Shown here one piece after another: positions 25,467-33,522 of a stretch of 48,428 nucleotides of DNA. The position numbers were made by a program, and so were the translations under genes. The stretch's first letter is position 1. Every line of letters starts with the position of its first letter. This DNA comes from a virus, in the IMG/VR virus record IMGVR_UViG_3300005533_000227, positions 1-48,428 of that record; one strand, written 5' to 3'. The notes under the pieces were generated by a model that was not told the DNA's origin, made no database searches, and worked only from the letters and a program-made list of their open reading frames with translations.

Positions 25467-27539
25467 CTACGCCGCGGTGTTTTTCTGCAGGCCGCGGAAG
25501 TCGATTGCCGCGGCGGCAAAATCCAGACGGGCCTTGACCTCGACACCGTCCACCTCGAAGCCCTGACGGGTTTCGATGTTCACACCCTGCTGCCCTTCGA
25601 GATAGCAGTACTCGATCGTGTCAATCGAGCTCGGATCGGCCGCCGTGTACCAGTTGGTGTCGCCGACGCTCGCCACTGCATCGAGGCGGGGCTCCACGAT
25701 CGGCACCATGGCTCGCACGAAGGCGGGCACGTCGGCGGAAGATGCGGTGGCGGCCAGGTTGATGGGGTTGGTGAGCTGGACCGCAATTCCCTCGAGTGCC
25801 GCCGGGATAATCAGGAACTTGGGAATCAGGTTCAGGATCGTGCCCTTGGGTGCCGTCTGTTTGCGCATCGCCTTGCGCGCGGCCGTGATATTGGCCACGG
25901 CAGCGAGGGCGTTGGTGGCCGTTAGGTTCTTGTGCGTCGCATGGAACAGAGGCAGGCCGTCGGCCATGTTCGCGTTTGCCGTGATCACGGCCCACACGGT
26001 GTCGCTTTCGAGCGTGGCGGCCGCAATACCCAAACCGGCGGGAATCCGCGTCAACGACTGGAGGTCGTCGTTGAGCACCACCTTTCTGGTGATGGGCACG
26101 ATGCCGCCCCAGGTGCTGAGCGCGTAGGATTCCTTCGAGTCGCTCAGATAGATGCGGACGAACTCCCCGTTCTCGCTCGTCTTCTGCAAGGCGGCGATGT
26201 CGCTCAACTGAACACGGTTCACCGGCTTGAAGTCGGCTGCGGTCACCTGCCGGCAAAACGGCACGAACGTGCGCGGCGCCGCCTCATATGCCTGGCGCAG
26301 AGTCTTGTTGGCGACATTGGCGAGGATGTTCGGAAAGTCGCTGGTGGTCATTGCCCCGGCGAAGTATTCGGCCGCCCCGTTGCGGCCTTGGAGAGCCACG
26401 CGAGCGATCTCGTGCCGCTCCATCCCGCGCGTCTTCACGCCGGCGGCATTCAGGCATTCGCGCGCCATGTCCACCAGCGTGAGCCCGGCGAACTCGCGCC
26501 CCTTTTCGACCATGTCAGCAGACACGCCAGGGTTGCCCCGCAAGAACAATGCGGCCTCCATTCCCTCCCGCCGCTTGTCGACCTCATCTCTGCCTCCGAA
26601 CGTGGCAGGCGGGTTGACTCCATTGGTCGGCGTCCTGCGATACTCGGCCTCGACCTTGTTCATGATGCGTTCGCGAGCGGCGTCGATGGACACACCCTCG
26701 TCAATCAGCGCTGCGAGGAAGCTCTCCTCCACCTGGAAGGGGCCGGTTGCGATCGCGCGAATCTTGCTCGCGCGCAACCGCTCCGCCTTCACCGCCTCGT
26801 CGCGCGCCGCGGCGAGGTCAACTTCGTTCTGACGGGCCTCAACGCCCGGATCCTGCGTGGTCGTTTCCATGTCAGGGTTCTCCTCTGTGTGGGCAGATGC
26901 CCGTTGGGTTTCAACTACACTCGGTGGCGCCGGTGGCGATACCGCCGCCGACATGAAATTGGTGGCCGCGTCGGCGGGCACCGACAAAAGGGAGATCTCA
27001 AACGGCTCCCAATCCGTCGCCGTGAATTCCTTGCGTTCCTGGCCCTTCGGCGTGGTGTCGACCTTCTTGTAGATCCACATGCCAGGGCTGAGGTTCTGAA
27101 TGATGCCGGCCTTTACGTCGTTCCAGATCGGCGTCACCGCGTCGCGCTTGCTGAACTGGAGCGTGGCCATGCCGGTAGATTTCTTGGCCCAGGCCTTGCG
27201 CACTACGCCAAGCTGACTCTCCACCCCGTAGGCGCTGTGCGAGTCCAAAACCGGACCGCCGTTGTTCAGGCGATCCAGACGGCACCCTTTCATGTCGAGG
27301 ATGAGGTCGTATTCCTCGCCGCTGCGCCAGTCGAACCGGGGCACCTTGGCGCCCGTGTACCAGACCGCGTCGATGGTTCGAGAGTCGTCGTTTGCCGACG
27401 GCGGAGCGAAGGTAGCCTCCACCGTGAAACGCTCGACCTGGACCTCCGGGCTTTCCTGCTGAGGCTCGGGCTGCGCGGCCGCCGCGATAACTTCCGCCGG
27501 GGCGGTCTCCGGCGCTGTCCCCGTGACTTCTTCAGGCAT
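25467..27539 (-). CDS. Fused prohead protease and major capsid protein (Mu gpT-like), 690 aa
   Basis: Residues about 35-200 resemble an HK97-type prohead protease: VLDSHSAYG with candidate His101, IIQNLSPGMW with candidate Ser151 and the closing EISLLSVPADAATNF. Residues about 225-365 are charged and helical like a scaffold or delta domain. From about 365 the sequence is a Mu gpT-like major head subunit (TTSDFPNILANVANKTLRQA, LPLFHATHKNLT, QGVNIETRQGFEVDGVEVK). A single polypeptide would thus carry protease, scaffold and shell. An internal start at 26870 could separately supply scaffold-capsid. ATG 27539 lies 31 nt after the portal gene. Confidence 0.88.
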   Translation of the reverse strand: MPEEVTGTAPETAPAEVIAAAAQPEPQQESPEVQVERFTVEATFAPPSANDDSRTIDAVWYTGAKVPRFDWRSGEEYDLILDMKGCRLDRLNNGGPVLDSHSAYGVESQLGVVRKAWAKKSTGMATLQFSKRDAVTPIWNDVKAGIIQNLSPGMWIYKKVDTTPKGQERKEFTATDWEPFEISLLSVPADAATNFMSAAVSPPAPPSVVETQRASAHTEENPDMETTTQDPGVEARQNEVDLAAARDEAVKAERLRASKIRAIATGPFQVEESFLAALIDEGVSIDAARERIMNKVEAEYRRTPTNGVNPPATFGGRDEVDKRREGMEAALFLRGNPGVSADMVEKGREFAGLTLVDMARECLNAAGVKTRGMERHEIARVALQGRNGAAEYFAGAMTTSDFPNILANVANKTLRQAYEAAPRTFVPFCRQVTAADFKPVNRVQLSDIAALQKTSENGEFVRIYLSDSKESYALSTWGGIVPITRKVVLNDDLQSLTRIPAGLGIAAATLESDTVWAVITANANMADGLPLFHATHKNLTATNALAAVANITAARKAMRKQTAPKGTILNLIPKFLIIPAALEGIAVQLTNPINLAATASSADVPAFVRAMVPIVEPRLDAVASVGDTNWYTAADPSSIDTIEYCYLEGQQGVNIETRQGFEVDGVEVKARLDFAAAAIDFRGLQKNTAA
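26868..26886 (-). promoter_or_regulatory. Probable internal translation start within the protease-capsid gene
   Basis: An in-frame ATG at 26870 (residue 224, METTTQDPGVEARQ) is preceded by AGAGGAGAA at 26878-26886, with 9 nt between GGAG and ATG. This is as strong as the ribosome sites of independent genes here. It falls exactly between the protease and scaffold/capsid parts and would yield a 467-aa protein lacking the protease, comparable in logic to the internal start that makes Nu3 from lambda gene C. Confidence 0.65.
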
Positions 27540-27569
27540 AAAGAGCTACTCCTTCCTGTAGTTGCTGAT

Positions 27570-29132
27570 TTACGAGGCGTAGGTACGCGTGGGCGAATCC
27601 CACTGCCGGGCGGCGTGCTTCACCGTGCCGCTCTGCTTCGCGAGTGGCGCGGGCGTCGAGTCGCCACCGACAGTCTGCTGCTCGACACCTTTGTCGTTCA
27701 CCTTGCGCGGGTCGCAGTCCAGGATGATCTGCAGTTCGTCGAGCAACTCGTTCATCCGCTTGATTTCCTGCAACTGCTTCTCGGGGTCGTAGCCGTTCTG
27801 GGCGATGGCCTCCGACAGGGTCAACGTGCCGGTGCGGATACGCTTCAACTCGGCCATGGCATCTTTCAGCGGGTCGACCGATTCGAACTTGGGCGCGGTC
27901 CACTGCACGCCGTAGTTCGCCTCGGGAATCTTTCCGATGAACACCAGGGTGTCGATGAACCTGCGCCACGTCGGGCGGCAGTACATCGGGATCAGCGTCA
28001 ACCACCGGAATGCCTCGATGGCGTTGCGGAACCCCAACATGCCTGCGCGGTAGGAGGAATAGTTGACGTTCGACAAGTCCCCGGACAGCAACTCGTACGG
28101 AACGTCGATACCAGCGCCAATCCCCTGGAGCTCGGTCATCAGGTAATCGCGGTACCCGCCGGCCGGCGACGGTGCATTGAATTTGATGTCCTCGCCCGGT
28201 TTCAAGTATTCGATCATGCCGGGATACATCCGCTCCAGCGTGTTCCCGGTTTTCGGATCGGTGGACTTCGCACCGATGGGCAGGCCGCCCGAACCCTCCG
28301 GCCGCGTGACGATGCCCGCCAGGCATGCTTCGGTCTTCTTCCGCATGCGCTCCGCATCCCGGTAGTCGTCGAGATCGCGAAGCGCCAGCATCACCGGCGC
28401 CAGCCACGGAACGCCACGGACCTGGCCGGGCCGCAGGATGCAGTATGTGTGCATCACCTGAGCGGCCGGCACCGGCTGGCTCAGGATGCCACCACGCGGG
28501 TTCAGCATGTAGACGCCGCCCGGGTGATAGTTATAGAGCCAGTAATACTCGCGTTGCCCGTAGAGGTTGAACTGAACGCCCTGGACAACCTGTCCCGAGG
28601 CGATACCCATCGTCCTGGAGTTGTCCAGGAAGTCCCCCTCCAGCACCTGCAACTGGAGTGGCACGCGGAAATTGTCCTGCGGCAACCGCGGCCGGAACCG
28701 GACGATGCCGTCACCGCTCTCTGCGGTCGTTCGCACGATGAGCGCCTGCATGCCGTAGAAGTCCAGCTGTCCGCCCGGGTCGCAGTTCTCCGCGAAGTAG
28801 AGCCACTCGCCGTCGATGATCTTGTCAAGCTCGGGCGTCCCGGTCTTTGCCTGGGGGACGATCCCGGTCCCCACTGTGTTCCCCACCAGTTCGGCGATGG
28901 CCTTACTGGCATACGGGTTGTTGCGCAGCAGGTCGCGCGACCGATTGCGCAGGCTGATCAGGGAAGCGCCAACCTCGGTATTCGCGTCGCCGCCGGCCGC
29001 CATCCACCCGTCCGTGCGCCGCCCCGACTTCGCGCCGTCGTAAGCGAACCTTTCAGCCGCCGCGCGGAACCGCGCACGACGGTATGCCCGCTCAGGCGAG
29101 AAGTAGCCGATCACTTTGTCGAGGGCGTTCAT
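27570..29132 (-). CDS. Portal protein (lambda gpB family), 520 aa
   Basis: Forms the dodecameric DNA gate at the capsid vertex. Recognised from RRARFRAAAERFAYDGAKSG, SLRNRSRDLLRNNPYASKAI, NTVGTGIVPQAKTG, DKIIDGEWLYFAENCDPGG and DVPYELLSGDLSNVNYSSYR, which are hallmark stretches of lambda-type portals. Length is usual for the family. ATG 29132 directly abuts the TAA of the gpW gene. The tail end is hydrophilic and probably flexible. Confidence 0.93.
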   Translation of the reverse strand: MNALDKVIGYFSPERAYRRARFRAAAERFAYDGAKSGRRTDGWMAAGGDANTEVGASLISLRNRSRDLLRNNPYASKAIAELVGNTVGTGIVPQAKTGTPELDKIIDGEWLYFAENCDPGGQLDFYGMQALIVRTTAESGDGIVRFRPRLPQDNFRVPLQLQVLEGDFLDNSRTMGIASGQVVQGVQFNLYGQREYYWLYNYHPGGVYMLNPRGGILSQPVPAAQVMHTYCILRPGQVRGVPWLAPVMLALRDLDDYRDAERMRKKTEACLAGIVTRPEGSGGLPIGAKSTDPKTGNTLERMYPGMIEYLKPGEDIKFNAPSPAGGYRDYLMTELQGIGAGIDVPYELLSGDLSNVNYSSYRAGMLGFRNAIEAFRWLTLIPMYCRPTWRRFIDTLVFIGKIPEANYGVQWTAPKFESVDPLKDAMAELKRIRTGTLTLSEAIAQNGYDPEKQLQEIKRMNELLDELQIILDCDPRKVNDKGVEQQTVGGDSTPAPLAKQSGTVKHAARQWDSPTRTYAS

Positions 29133-29345
29133 TTAGTCTCTGCTGTGAGTAGCCAAGCTAAAAGAGGATGGCGTCGAGCCTGAAGCGTTGCTGATTGCGG
29201 TGTCGATGTCGGCGAGCGCTTTCCGCATTTCGTCGATGCTGTTGTACTCAACCGCGCGGTCGGTGAACTGTACACGGCGCGTACCGCTGAAGATGGCGCG
29301 CTGCAGCGTGTCGCGCATGGACTGCAATTCAGACAGTTGAATCAT
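29133..29345 (-). CDS. gpW-like head-tail connector protein, 70 aa
   Basis: Small protein with SELQSMRDTLQRAIFSGTRR, VQFTDRAVEYNSIDEMRKAL, matching the gpW family that joins the portal to the head-completion complex. The ATG at 29345 overlaps the TerL stop in ATGA; a longer reading to 29378 starts inside TerL. Gene order TerL-gpW-portal is that of lambda. Confidence 0.88.
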   Translation of the reverse strand: MIQLSELQSMRDTLQRAIFSGTRRVQFTDRAVEYNSIDEMRKALADIDTAISNASGSTPSSFSLATHSRD

Positions 29346-31276
29346 TTGAACCAGTTCTTGCCGCCGCGTTGTCCCCAAAACTCATCGCGTGCGCCCCAGT
29401 ACCCGTCATTGGGTGGCGCCTTCGCCGTGGTGGTCGGGGTGATTCCTTCGAGCTCCGCCCAATCCTCGTCCGAGAAGCGATCGATTCCACACACAGCCGC
29501 GGCCGCTCGGCAGAGCACCGCGAGGTCGAGCGGTTCGTTCCTGACCGACTTATCCGGTACCCACTCCACCTTGCCGCTGGACCGGATGATCCGCGACTCG
29601 GAGCAGAGCCCGCGATAGAAATCCTGATCCTTGTAGGCGTAGTGTTGGAACCCAGGTGGGTACGTGCCGTCGTCGGGCAGCACGATCCGCAGCCAATCGT
29701 AGAACTCCTGCTTCGCCCAGTGCGTGCCGATGTGCCAGATCCGGACGTTTTGCCGCTTGCGCGAAGCATCGGTGGGCGACACGGAGACGATCAGTTTCAG
29801 AAAATCGGGCTTGCCCTTGGTAGCCACCACGGTGCGCGGCGCAGCGATGACGTCGCCTGCCGGCCCGTGCGCCGGTTGCGGATGGCGCGCAGCAAACTCG
29901 TACACCATCTGCGGACGGAAGCCTGAGTCGATGGTCATCGCCATAATGGGCATCGTGCCGCCAGCCTCTCGCGGCCAGTCCGTCGCCAGCAACGTCTCCA
30001 ACTCCTGCCACACTTCCGGCGAGGACGTTTTGAGCGGTTGCCCCACCTGGTCCGGCACCTGGATCACCCGGTAATCCACCGACCAGGACTCCTTGCCCCG
30101 ACCATACGCCTTGACCTCCACCTCGAGGCGGTCGTCCTGCACGTCGACGCCAGCCACCAGCAGCAATCCCTTCGCCGGCACGATCCCGAGCTCGTAATCC
30201 TCGCGGCGCAGATACACCTTTTCCCAATCCGGCGCGGACCCGCGTTCCGTCCACAGTTCCGCGAGTACGGTGTTCAGGAACGCCTTGAGCGTCTCCGTCG
30301 ACTCCTTGGCGACCAGGAACTCCGCGGCAATCGTTGCCCAGGAGCGCTTCGGAGAGATCAACTGCGACACCCGGAATCCAGGAATCGGCGATCCGGGGTT
30401 TTGCGGACGGTACTCGCCGCGTTCCACCATCGACGATTTCTGGTTGTGCGGGATGAGTTCCCGGCACTTCTCACAGCAGTAGGCGGCCTTCTCCGGCTCG
30501 CCTTCCGGCCACACCAGCCCGCCGTCCGTGCCGTCGCTGAACACCAGAATCTGGAAGTGGTTGCACTTCGGACACGGCACGAAGTATTCCCGCTGGTCGC
30601 TCGTGTTCCACGCCGCCTGAATCCGGCTCTCCCCGTCGACGGTCGGCGTCGAGCACATGATTACCTTCTTGTTGTGCTCAAACTCTCCGGTGCGCTGCAT
30701 CGCCAGCGACACCGGATCTCCCTCCGATCCTGCGCTGGTGGGGTATCGGTCAATCTCGTCCAGCAACAAATACCGGATCGGGCGCATGGCCAGGCCGGAT
30801 GGCGAGATGGCGCCGGTGAAGGTGATGTGCCCGGACCCGTTGGCAAACACCTTGTGCATGGCGGTGTTGTTCGAGTCGCGCGACTTCACTGCCGCGAGCT
30901 TCCCCTTGAGCGCGGGCGAATGCCGGAACAACGGTGCGACGCGATCCTTGGAAAGCGCCTTGGCATCTTCCGATCGCGGCTCCACTGCCAACGTCGGGCC
31001 CGGGTCCACATCCGCGATGTAGCCAAGGAAGTTCACCATGATCGAGGTCTTCAGCATCTGGGCCGCGGACATCAACACCACCTGCTTGCACGGATGGCTA
31101 GGGCTGAGAACGTCCATCGGCTCCCGCTGGTACGGCCGTGTGTGCCACTGGCCGCGCTCCGCCGAACCCGATCCGGTGAGCACCACGTTCTCGTCGGCCC
31201 ACCGCGACACTGAGATATCGCGCGGCGGCAGCAACGCCTCTGCTCCCACCTGGTACATCGAGAATGGTGCTTCCAT
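29342..31276 (-). CDS. Terminase large subunit (GpA family), 644 aa
   Basis: ATPase-nuclease that cuts and pumps phage DNA into the prohead. The Walker A region is the deviant form of the family (SAAQMLKTS, residues 70-78); Walker B is LLLDEID (170-176). Two cysteine pairs (CPKC at 235, CEKC at about 268) form a zinc-finger-like element. The nuclease domain begins with AGVDVQDDRLEVEV near 375 and continues through IDSGFRPQMVYEF. Family and lambda order suggest cos or unit-length packaging. TGATG overlap with queD sets the start at 31276, since the reading from 31303 would begin inside queD. Confidence 0.94.
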   Translation of the reverse strand: MEAPFSMYQVGAEALLPPRDISVSRWADENVVLTGSGSAERGQWHTRPYQREPMDVLSPSHPCKQVVLMSAAQMLKTSIMVNFLGYIADVDPGPTLAVEPRSEDAKALSKDRVAPLFRHSPALKGKLAAVKSRDSNNTAMHKVFANGSGHITFTGAISPSGLAMRPIRYLLLDEIDRYPTSAGSEGDPVSLAMQRTGEFEHNKKVIMCSTPTVDGESRIQAAWNTSDQREYFVPCPKCNHFQILVFSDGTDGGLVWPEGEPEKAAYCCEKCRELIPHNQKSSMVERGEYRPQNPGSPIPGFRVSQLISPKRSWATIAAEFLVAKESTETLKAFLNTVLAELWTERGSAPDWEKVYLRREDYELGIVPAKGLLLVAGVDVQDDRLEVEVKAYGRGKESWSVDYRVIQVPDQVGQPLKTSSPEVWQELETLLATDWPREAGGTMPIMAMTIDSGFRPQMVYEFAARHPQPAHGPAGDVIAAPRTVVATKGKPDFLKLIVSVSPTDASRKRQNVRIWHIGTHWAKQEFYDWLRIVLPDDGTYPPGFQHYAYKDQDFYRGLCSESRIIRSSGKVEWVPDKSVRNEPLDLAVLCRAAAAVCGIDRFSDEDWAELEGITPTTTAKAPPNDGYWGARDEFWGQRGGKNWFK

Positions 31277-31638
31277 CAATCGCCATCCCGCTGATACAAA
31301 CAACCGGTCGTCGCGCTCTCCGCAACTTCGATCCGGAACAACTCCGGCAGGTCCACCCTGATCTGCTCAAACAACCAGGGAGCCAGGATCTCGGTGGTCG
31401 GATTGCCCAGGCCGGGGATCTCATTCAAGACGCGGTGGTCGATCTGGTCAATCACTGCGCCGACCTTCTCTGCGATCACGGCGTAGTCGACGATCATGCC
31501 CCGGTCATCGATCGCACCCCGGCACCACACGCGCACGCGATAGGTGTGGCCATGCATCCTGCCGCACTTGTGCCCCTCCGGGACGTGCGGCAGCCAGTGC
31601 GCCGCATCGAAGTGGAAGTCCTTCCAGATGCTGGTCAG
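31276..31638 (-). CDS. queD: QueD, 6-carboxytetrahydropterin synthase, 120 aa
   Basis: Converts dihydroneopterin triphosphate to 6-carboxytetrahydropterin in the preQ0/7-deazaguanine pathway. Zinc ligands His14 (FDAAH), His29 and His31 (HGHTY), catalytic Cys25 (HKCGR), the Asp67-His68 pair (QIDHRVLNE) and Glu107 (AESATTGC) are all present, and the length is standard. No ATG, GTG or TTG fits: the best start is CTG 31638, overlapping the stop of the upstream gene as CTGA with AGAGGAG 8 nt before it. Later pathway steps (QueE, QueC) are not in the window, so the host would have to provide them. Coupled to the DpdA-like gene and TerL. Confidence 0.9.
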   Translation of the reverse strand: MTSIWKDFHFDAAHWLPHVPEGHKCGRMHGHTYRVRVWCRGAIDDRGMIVDYAVIAEKVGAVIDQIDHRVLNEIPGLGNPTTEILAPWLFEQIRVDLPELFRIEVAESATTGCLYQRDGD

Positions 31639-32360
31639 ACGAACAACTCCTCTTGCTGTGGAATGCCCGCCCACACGGCCGCGCTCTGGGTCGTCTCGTA
31701 GTACTCGACCAGCACATGTGCGCGCGATTCCCGCGAAGCGGCTTTGTAGCAGCCGCCCCAATTCGCCAGCCCGACCTTCCTGCTCACATACGCCGAATCT
31801 GCCGATGCGAGCGGCACGTGTTCGACGATGTGCGGGCTCAGCATCCGCAAGCCGTGGATCTTCACGACTGGCTTTCCGTCCCGGCAGATCGAATCCATTA
31901 CCTGCTGCATCCGGCCCCACCAGGACGCCGTTCCCGGCGTCTTGAATTGCCCGGACGAACCCAACGCTACGCGCGGCCACTCGCCGGCTAAACGTGCCAG
32001 CCGCTCAAGCGACTCGTGGAGGTGCCACACCGGGACGCCCGCGTTTCTGCCGAACGGCCAGTCCTCCATGAGACGGTCGTTCGCCGCCTCGTCCCCGTCG
32101 ATCACGTCTGGGATAACGGCCCAGTCGAAACCGGGATGCCGCCACCACTGCTCGACCCACGCGTAGTACGAAATCCAGTTGACCTCGATACCCTGCTTCC
32201 AGACCGAAAACGCGCCGTTGTCGAGCGCGAAGGACTGCGCCACCTCCGCGGCAATTACGATCTGCTGCGAATCAGCGAAGGAGACCAGCGCGTGTCGGCG
32301 CTTCCAGATTTCGACGGCTACCTGCCAGGTCGAGTGCCGGCCGCCATGGTAATGGATCAT
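31635..32360 (-). CDS. DpdA-like tRNA-guanine-transglycosylase-related protein (DNA 7-deazaguanine insertion), 241 aa
   Basis: Probable TIM-barrel base-exchange enzyme placing a 7-deazaguanine into phage DNA. TGT-like landmarks occur in order: ALDNGAF (45-51), AVIPDVIDGDEAAND (81-95), VPVWHLHE (109-116), RVALGSSG (130-137), KIHGLRM (167-173) and ASADSAYVSR (185-194), whose Asp188 could be the nucleophile. The zinc site of tRNA-acting TGTs is absent, as in phage DpdA proteins. I know similar proteins from other phages, usually unannotated. The queD neighbour strongly supports the assignment; the exact modified base cannot be deduced. TGATG overlap with TerS fixes the start; the reading to 32522 lies over TerS. 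Confidence 0.75.
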   Translation of the reverse strand: MIHYHGGRHSTWQVAVEIWKRRHALVSFADSQQIVIAAEVAQSFALDNGAFSVWKQGIEVNWISYYAWVEQWWRHPGFDWAVIPDVIDGDEAANDRLMEDWPFGRNAGVPVWHLHESLERLARLAGEWPRVALGSSGQFKTPGTASWWGRMQQVMDSICRDGKPVVKIHGLRMLSPHIVEHVPLASADSAYVSRKVGLANWGGCYKAASRESRAHVLVEYYETTQSAAVWAGIPQQEELFV

Positions 32361-32914
32361 CAGTAACCAGCGTCCGAGATCGCTTTCGCCATCTTGCGGC
32401 GCAGAGCGTTCGTTTCTCCCACGAGGATCCGGTGGATCTCCGCTTCTGTCTTCGCGGCAGCTACCAGCGGCGCCACGCGATCCGGGTACGCTGACAACGC
32501 ATCCCCAACGATCGCGGACCAATGCGCCGCATATTCGCCGGCCTTGGTCGCCTGGATTAGTTTCCCGGCGCGTTCCTCATACTCCAGTTGCGCCGTCTTC
32601 GCCTTGAAGGTCTCGCTCACAGCGCGGGCCCGGAGATAGGCGGCAACCGGATCGCTCGATACGTCGGGCTGAACCGGCATTGCTGAACTGCCACGCGGCT
32701 GGGGAGGTGCATTGAGCGGCACTGCCTGCGATTTGGTCGCCTGATGCAGGGTCTTGCCGGCGAATGTGTTCCTCTCCCATTCCTGGTTCGCCCGCTCCGG
32801 ATCGATGCTCCCGTCCGGATTCGGTGTGATCCGCTTGGTGGCGATGGCCTTCTGCACGGCGCTGAGCGCAACACCGCGCAACCGTGCGTACGCCCGCTGA
32901 GAAACGCCAGTCAT
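32360..32914 (-). CDS. Terminase small subunit (Nu1-like), 184 aa
   Basis: Recognises packaging sites in phage DNA. The N-terminus contains a helix-turn-helix, SQRAYARLRGVALSAVQKAI followed by KRITPNPDGSIDPERANQEW, as in Nu1/gp1-type small terminases. The rest is helical: YLRARAVSETFKAKTAQLEYEERAG is the typical oligomerisation segment, and HRILVGETNALRRKMAKAIS forms the tail. It is the first gene of the packaging block and is divergently arranged from the plus-strand cassette, with about 100 nt between them. Confidence 0.85.
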   Translation of the reverse strand: MTGVSQRAYARLRGVALSAVQKAIATKRITPNPDGSIDPERANQEWERNTFAGKTLHQATKSQAVPLNAPPQPRGSSAMPVQPDVSSDPVAAYLRARAVSETFKAKTAQLEYEERAGKLIQATKAGEYAAHWSAIVGDALSAYPDRVAPLVAAAKTEAEIHRILVGETNALRRKMAKAISDAGY

Positions 32915-33016
32915 ATGGACACCGGACGGTCAGTTAATCCCACGGTCGCCGCCACTGAATCTTTCTTCCGAAAACTCGATCTTCGGCCTTGCTATTCACC
33001 GGCACCGAAGTGATGT

Positions 33017-33271
33017 ATGTGTTCGATGCCACGCACCGCCAAGACCACCAAGCAAACCGCCGCCGCCTGCTACGCGGAGCGCCACGCCGAGTGCCAGGAC
33101 CTGCTGAAGCGCATCGCCAGCCGCCTTGAGCATCACCAGAAGGACCAGGCGCGGGAACCCGCCAACTGGGGGTATGCCGGCGACCTGGGTCGCGTCACCG
33201 AGGAACTTGCCTACGTCCTCGCCAGCCTCGGCGACCGCAGCGCGGTGGACCAGAAAGGACTGGAGTACTGA
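33017..33271 (+). CDS. Small hypothetical protein, 84 aa (plus-strand cassette gene 1)
   Basis: First gene of the only plus-strand group in the window. It is a charged helical protein (YAERHAECQDLLKRIASRLE, DLGRVTEELAYVLASLGD) with no known motif. The start could be ATG 33017 or 33026 (MPRTAKTTKQ); neither has a strong ribosome site. It precedes the 77-aa gene by 2 nt, so the three plus-strand genes are probably co-transcribed. The roughly 100-nt divergent region 32915-33016 should hold its promoter, but no clear consensus is seen. Confidence 0.65.
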   Translation: MCSMPRTAKTTKQTAAACYAERHAECQDLLKRIASRLEHHQKDQAREPANWGYAGDLGRVTEELAYVLASLGDRSAVDQKGLEY

Positions 33272-33273
33272 GC

Positions 33274-33507
33274 ATGCAGAAGCACAACATCCAGGTCGGA
33301 TCGACCTACATCGTCAAGGTTAGCGGCACGCTGGCCAAAGTCTGCCTCACCCGCGAATCCCCGCGCGGCGGGTGGTACGGCACCAACCTGGCCACCGGAC
33401 GCGAGATCCGCATCCGGACGGCGGCCCGCCTCCGCTCGGAGGTGCCTACGGCGCGGGAAATCAGCCCCGACGAGGCGCGCCAGATCGTCGACGAGATCGA
33501 GTTTTGA
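33274..33507 (+). CDS. Small hypothetical protein, 77 aa (plus-strand cassette gene 2)
   Basis: Beta-rich N-terminal part with basic residues (IQVGSTYIVKVSGTLAKVCL, GWYGTNLATGREIRIRTAAR) and a short acidic C-terminal helix (SPDEARQIVDEIEF). Proteins of this layout often accompany DUF3489 genes. GGAG lies about 12 nt before the ATG. Function unknown. Confidence 0.7.
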   Translation: MQKHNIQVGSTYIVKVSGTLAKVCLTRESPRGGWYGTNLATGREIRIRTAARLRSEVPTAREISPDEARQIVDEIEF

Positions 33508-33522
33508 AACAAGGAGAAAGCC

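Noticed and set aside
25932-29183. A 1083-codon plus-strand open frame opposite the capsid and portal genes
   Set aside because: It spans several real genes on the other strand and has shadow-type composition (high Arg, His and Val).
31639-31980. Long N-terminal extension of QueD
   Set aside because: It lies entirely over the DpdA-like gene, and QueD proteins are about 120 aa long.
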